Shown here: positions 4,164-6,938 of the stretch, piece after piece | How the letters are laid out: the number at the start of each line of letters is the position of its first letter | Position numbering within the stretch: position 1 is the stretch's first letter | From: an uncultured Bacteroidia bacterium | Lineage (GTDB): Bacteria > Bacteroidota > Bacteroidia > Bacteroidales > CAJPTX01 | Assembly (NCBI GenBank): GCA_938040915.1 | Contig: CALHZE010000158.1 | Span: 1 to 6,938, forward strand | Direction: 5' to 3' | DNA length: 6,938 nt | Program-made: the position numbers and the translations under genes | Notes under the pieces: generated by a model | Told to the model about the DNA's origin: nothing | Seen by the model: only the letters and a program-made list of their open reading frames with translations | The model's database searches: none

Positions 4164-6938
4164 ATGATGAAATGTAGGTTGTTACAATGGACTGTGGCGT
4201 TCTGCCTCGCCTTCCTCCTCGGGTTGGGAGGGGTGAGCGCCCAAAAATTCGTCGTCGCAGTCAACGATGGTGCACCCGCCGAGGGGACTGACTTTGCCAC
4301 TGCTATGAAGGCGGCAGGGTATGACCTCGACGACGCGGCGAAACTCCCAACGATTGCGAAAGTCGTCCTAGAACGAGGACACTTTAAGAAGACCGACTGG
4401 GAGGTGCTTAAAGCGAAAGCCGCGGCATGCACCGCGTGGAAAACCTTCGAGGTGAAGGAAAAGGTGAAGATGGAAGCCTTTGGGGAGAACGAGCCGGAGA
4501 TGCCCTACTTTGCCTCGAGCGTGATCGAGAGCGTCCACATTATGTCCTCTTTTGATATCCCCGTGGGGATGTTTAAGGGGGCGACGGCGCTCAAGAGCAT
4601 TTCGCTCGATTGTGCGAAACACATTATGAAGTCGGCGTTTGAGGGTTGCTCTATGCTAGAGAATGTGCAGCTCCCGAGTACGGAAACGATCGAGCGCATG
4701 GCGTTTAAGGGGTGTGTAAAAGTAGCCTCGCTACGCTTACCTGCGATCTCTGGGGAGGAAGGTGCTGTGGCGGAATCTGCCTTCGAGGGGATGACTGCCC
4801 TTACCTCCTTTTATGCCCCGCAGCTTACATCGGTCGAGAAAAATACCTTTAAGGGGTGCTCTCGCTTGACCGAGCTAAACCTTCCGTCTTGTACCACTTT
4901 TTCAGAGAAAGCCTTTGAGGGCAACACGACGATAAAGACGATCGTTGCCCCAAAACTCACTGGAATAGGCGAGGCTACATTCAAGGGGTGTAGCGCACTT
5001 GAGCGTCTTGCGGCTCCCTCTCTTCAAGAGGTTGCAGACGAGGGGTTTAGTGGTTGCGCTGCCCTGAAAGAGGCGATTTTCCCCTCATTAAGTGGGTTTG
5101 AGGTTTCCAATTTCTTTAATGGGTGCAACGCGCTGGAAAAGGCAATGTTTGCCCAAGAAGCATCTTTCCCCGAAGATCTTTTCAAAGGTTGTGCAGCATT
5201 CAAAACATGGGTATTGAACGGAGTCCCAGAGACGGAGTTCGCGAACTCTTCCTTTGAGGGGTGTCCGAAAAAACGATCGCTCGTGCTAACCAGCGATGAG
5301 GCGGTTAGTCTATTCGAAGAAGACGAAAATTATAAGTCTAGCACCAAAACGTGGTTTGGCTGGAAAGTGCCCAAAAAGGCAAACTTCCCCGTGCGCTTCA
5401 CCATCCAAGAGCTAGGGGAGGAGAATCCCGTTGCTGGCGCGCGCATCAAGGTCGCAAAGGATGGGACGACTGTTGCCGAGCTCTTAACCAATGCCGATGG
5501 GGGGGCTCTCTTTATCCCTTCCGCCGCTGGCGATTATACTTACGAGATTGACGTGGAACACTCGACTACCCCTGAAACAGGCGAGGATCTCAGAAAAGGA
5601 ACATTCACGGTTGAGAAAAATGCACAAGAGGAGACGGAGCTGACGCTCGCGGCGATCGTGTGGAAGAACGTTCAGTTCTCTGTGCCGAAGACTACGCCCC
5701 ACGGGTCGCTCATAGTTTCCTCAGTCGTTGAGCCTGAGGAAAAGGGAGAGTTTATGGTCTATAAGGGAATCGAGGGCTCGCTTATCTCATTTACGGTGAC
5801 GCCCGAGGATGGTTATGAGCTCGCTACCTTTACCGTGAATGGCAAGCCAATAGCCGCCGAAGCTAAGTACGAACTGACCGAAGAGGCAACCTTTGCGATA
5901 ACCTTTGAGAAGCCCGAAGTTCCTCCCACGATCATGCACAAGGTCGAGATCTCTTCGTCGATGGAGCACGGTTCGCTGAAGATACAGAAAGTGTTAGCAG
6001 ATGACTCCCTAGACCCCACGCCTATTAAATCGGGCGATGAGGTGGCAGATGGCACGACACTCCGAATTACGGCAATCCCCGAGACGGGCTATAAGCTAAA
6101 AGCTATTGATGCCGTGGCCAACGGCGCCTCCGTCACCATTCATGAAGGCGACGATTATCATGTGACTGCCCCTGTCAAGTTCTACGCTGATTTTGAGATT
6201 CGGGTGATGTACACCCTCACCATGACCCAAACCGCGCACGGTAAGCTGGAGGTGCGCCAAAATTTGGAGAACCTCGCCACGGGACAAACCGCAAGCAAGG
6301 AGTTTGATGAGAATACGCTTCTCAATATTACCGTCATCCCCGATGAGGGTTATCAGTTTGATAAACTGGTTGACGTTAACGACGGTAACGAAACCCTTCG
6401 TAAGAAGGGGCCGACCCCGACTCACTTCCCATACTTCGTGGAGAAGACCACGGAAGTCAAGGCCTACTTTATCAAAATCCCCCTGCCGACCATTTCGGTT
6501 ACAAGCAATGGCAATGGGACGATAACGGTGTTTGATGCCGACAATAAAGAGCTCTCCATGCCCGCACAAGTCAAGAAGGGGGCGGTATTGACTTTGGTCA
6601 TGACCCCAGCGGCGGGTTACCAAGCCGACAAGCTCTGGGAAGCAAAGACAGAGACAGGGAAAACTAAAGATCTTATCGCCTCAGAAGGAAAGGAGGTTGA
6701 TAAGGCGATCTCCGTGACTTACACCGTTACGGGCTCGGCGCGCTTCACCGCCGTGTTTAACAAGCCGGGGGTAAACAATCATGTTATCTCGTTCACGCAA
6801 CCCAGTGCGACAGAGGGGACGTTGCGCGTGGAGAGCGACCACGTCTTAAACAACGGCGAGCTGCAACCCCATAACACGAAAATCTATATCACGGTGTTGC
6901 CAGCCGCTGGCTACGAGCTCGATAAGTTACTTGCGACC
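4164..6938 (+). CDS. BspA-like leucine-rich-repeat surface protein with InlB-like repeats, 3'-truncated
   Basis: A secreted modular protein, open for 925 codons to the window edge. ATG 4164 (or 4167) begins a signal peptide ending VSA|Q at residues 26/27; Gln at the new N-terminus is typical of Bacteroidetes exports. Residues 27-115 match nothing I recognise. Residues 117-375 hold about 11 leucine-rich repeats of the BspA/TpLRR (LRR_5) type, each with a core like AFEGCSML or TFKGCSAL and LP/AP turns. Residues 408-496 (PVAGARIKVAKDG ... LTNADGGALF) resemble a Cna-B or carboxypeptidase-regulatory-like beta sandwich. From residue 503 come at least five divergent InlB-B-like repeats. BspA-family LRR proteins in oral Bacteroidetes and Treponema bind host proteins or other bacteria, so adhesion is a reasonable inference. 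The C-terminus, where a type IX secretion signal would be, is outside. The first of two adjacent ATGs abuts the 16-bp repeat. Confidence 0.92.
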   Translation, partial: MMKCRLLQWTVAFCLAFLLGLGGVSAQKFVVAVNDGAPAEGTDFATAMKAAGYDLDDAAKLPTIAKVVLERGHFKKTDWEVLKAKAAACTAWKTFEVKEKVKMEAFGENEPEMPYFASSVIESVHIMSSFDIPVGMFKGATALKSISLDCAKHIMKSAFEGCSMLENVQLPSTETIERMAFKGCVKVASLRLPAISGEEGAVAESAFEGMTALTSFYAPQLTSVEKNTFKGCSRLTELNLPSCTTFSEKAFEGNTTIKTIVAPKLTGIGEATFKGCSALERLAAPSLQEVADEGFSGCAALKEAIFPSLSGFEVSNFFNGCNALEKAMFAQEASFPEDLFKGCAAFKTWVLNGVPETEFANSSFEGCPKKRSLVLTSDEAVSLFEEDENYKSSTKTWFGWKVPKKANFPVRFTIQELGEENPVAGARIKVAKDGTTVAELLTNADGGALFIPSAAGDYTYEIDVEHSTTPETGEDLRKGTFTVEKNAQEETELTLAAIVWKNVQFSVPKTTPHGSLIVSSVVEPEEKGEFMVYKGIEGSLISFTVTPEDGYELATFTVNGKPIAAEAKYELTEEATFAITFEKPEVPPTIMHKVEISSSMEHGSLKIQKVLADDSLDPTPIKSGDEVADGTTLRITAIPETGYKLKAIDAVANGASVTIHEGDDYHVTAPVKFYADFEIRVMYTLTMTQTAHGKLEVRQNLENLATGQTASKEFDENTLLNITVIPDEGYQFDKLVDVNDGNETLRKKGPTPTHFPYFVEKTTEVKAYFIKIPLPTISVTSNGNGTITVFDADNKELSMPAQVKKGAVLTLVMTPAAGYQADKLWEAKTETGKTKDLIASEGKEVDKAISVTYTVTGSARFTAVFNKPGVNNHVISFTQPSATEGTLRVESDHVLNNGELQPHNTKIYITVLPAAGYELDKLLAT
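4512..5288 (+). repeat. Leucine-rich-repeat array (BspA/TpLRR type), about 11 units
   Basis: Units of about 20-27 residues share the core F-(K/E/S/N)-G-C-x-x-L. Cores read FKGATAL, FEGCSML, FKGCVKV, FEGMTAL, FKGCSRL, FEGNTTI, FKGCSAL, FSGCAAL, FNGCNAL, FKGCAAF and FEGCPKK. Most units keep a Cys after the Gly; three have Ala, Met or Asn instead. Such arrays fold into a curved solenoid for protein binding. The DNA copies are diverged, so the array is old rather than freshly duplicated. Confidence 0.88.
5670..6938 (+). repeat. Divergent InlB-B-like repeat array, at least five units
   Basis: Units start near 5670, 5940, 6207, 6486 and 6780, about 80-92 residues each; the last is cut by the window edge. 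Each opens with a strand like HGSLIVSS, HGSLKIQK, HGKLEVRQ, NGTITVFD or EGTLRVES. About 25-35 residues later comes a core like TVTPEDGYEL, TAIPETGYKL, TVIPDEGYQF, VMTPAAGYQA or TVLPAAGYEL. This is the signature of the bacterial repeat family related to the Listeria InlB B-repeat. These domains usually act as stalks that hold an N-terminal binding domain away from the cell. Confidence 0.85.

Noticed and set aside
6096..6623. Minus-strand ORF of 175 codons
   Set aside because: It lies opposite the well-supported repeat-stalk coding frame and its translation shows no family motif; it is a shadow of that gene.

Overview
The window looks like a piece of a Bacteroidales chromosome, most likely Porphyromonas or a close relative. 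This rests on the dxr-rseP gene order, a Bacteroidetes-type promoter (TTTG-N19-TAnnTTTG), genes without clear Shine-Dalgarno sites, and a BspA-like leucine-rich-repeat surface protein with a signal peptide cut before Gln. The genus is an inference; no ribosomal or other taxonomic marker is present. All genes I support are on the + strand.

Left part (1-3422): a tightly packed envelope-housekeeping cluster. It starts inside dxr (isoprenoid precursor synthesis, 5' end outside the window). dxr overlaps the RseP-type site-2 protease gene by 4 bases (ATGA). Two bases after rseP comes a MltD-like membrane-bound lytic transglycosylase with C-terminal LysM. The spacing suggests one operon joining isoprenoid supply (needed for undecaprenyl phosphate), intramembrane proteolysis and peptidoglycan turnover. 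The rseP reading frame is broken by a one-base shift near 1434-1455; both halves of the family's active site are present but in different frames.

Middle (3423-4163): a 741-base gap without a convincing conserved protein gene but with much structure. It holds an inverted repeat (3477-3506), a near-ideal Bacteroidetes promoter (3604-3634) with a perfect inverted repeat between and over its boxes, and a downstream stretch. Bases 3673-3697 of that stretch can pair with 4020-4044 across about 320 nt, enclosing several local hairpins, and the stretch ends in a hairpin plus T7 (4085-4122). This is best read as a structured non-coding RNA or a long regulatory leader. An overlapping 146-codon ORF (3694-4134) with a signal-peptide-like start is the competing reading. 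Two exact 16-bp repeats (4127-4163) lead directly into the next start codon.

Right part (4164-6938, open at the edge): the first 925 codons of a large secreted modular protein. It has a signal peptide, about 11 BspA/TpLRR-type leucine-rich repeats, a Cna-B/carboxypeptidase-regulatory-like beta domain, and at least five divergent InlB-B-like repeats. It is probably a cell-surface or secreted adhesin-type protein. If the promoter at 3604 serves it, its expression would depend on passing the terminator at 4085-4122, which suggests attenuation-type control.
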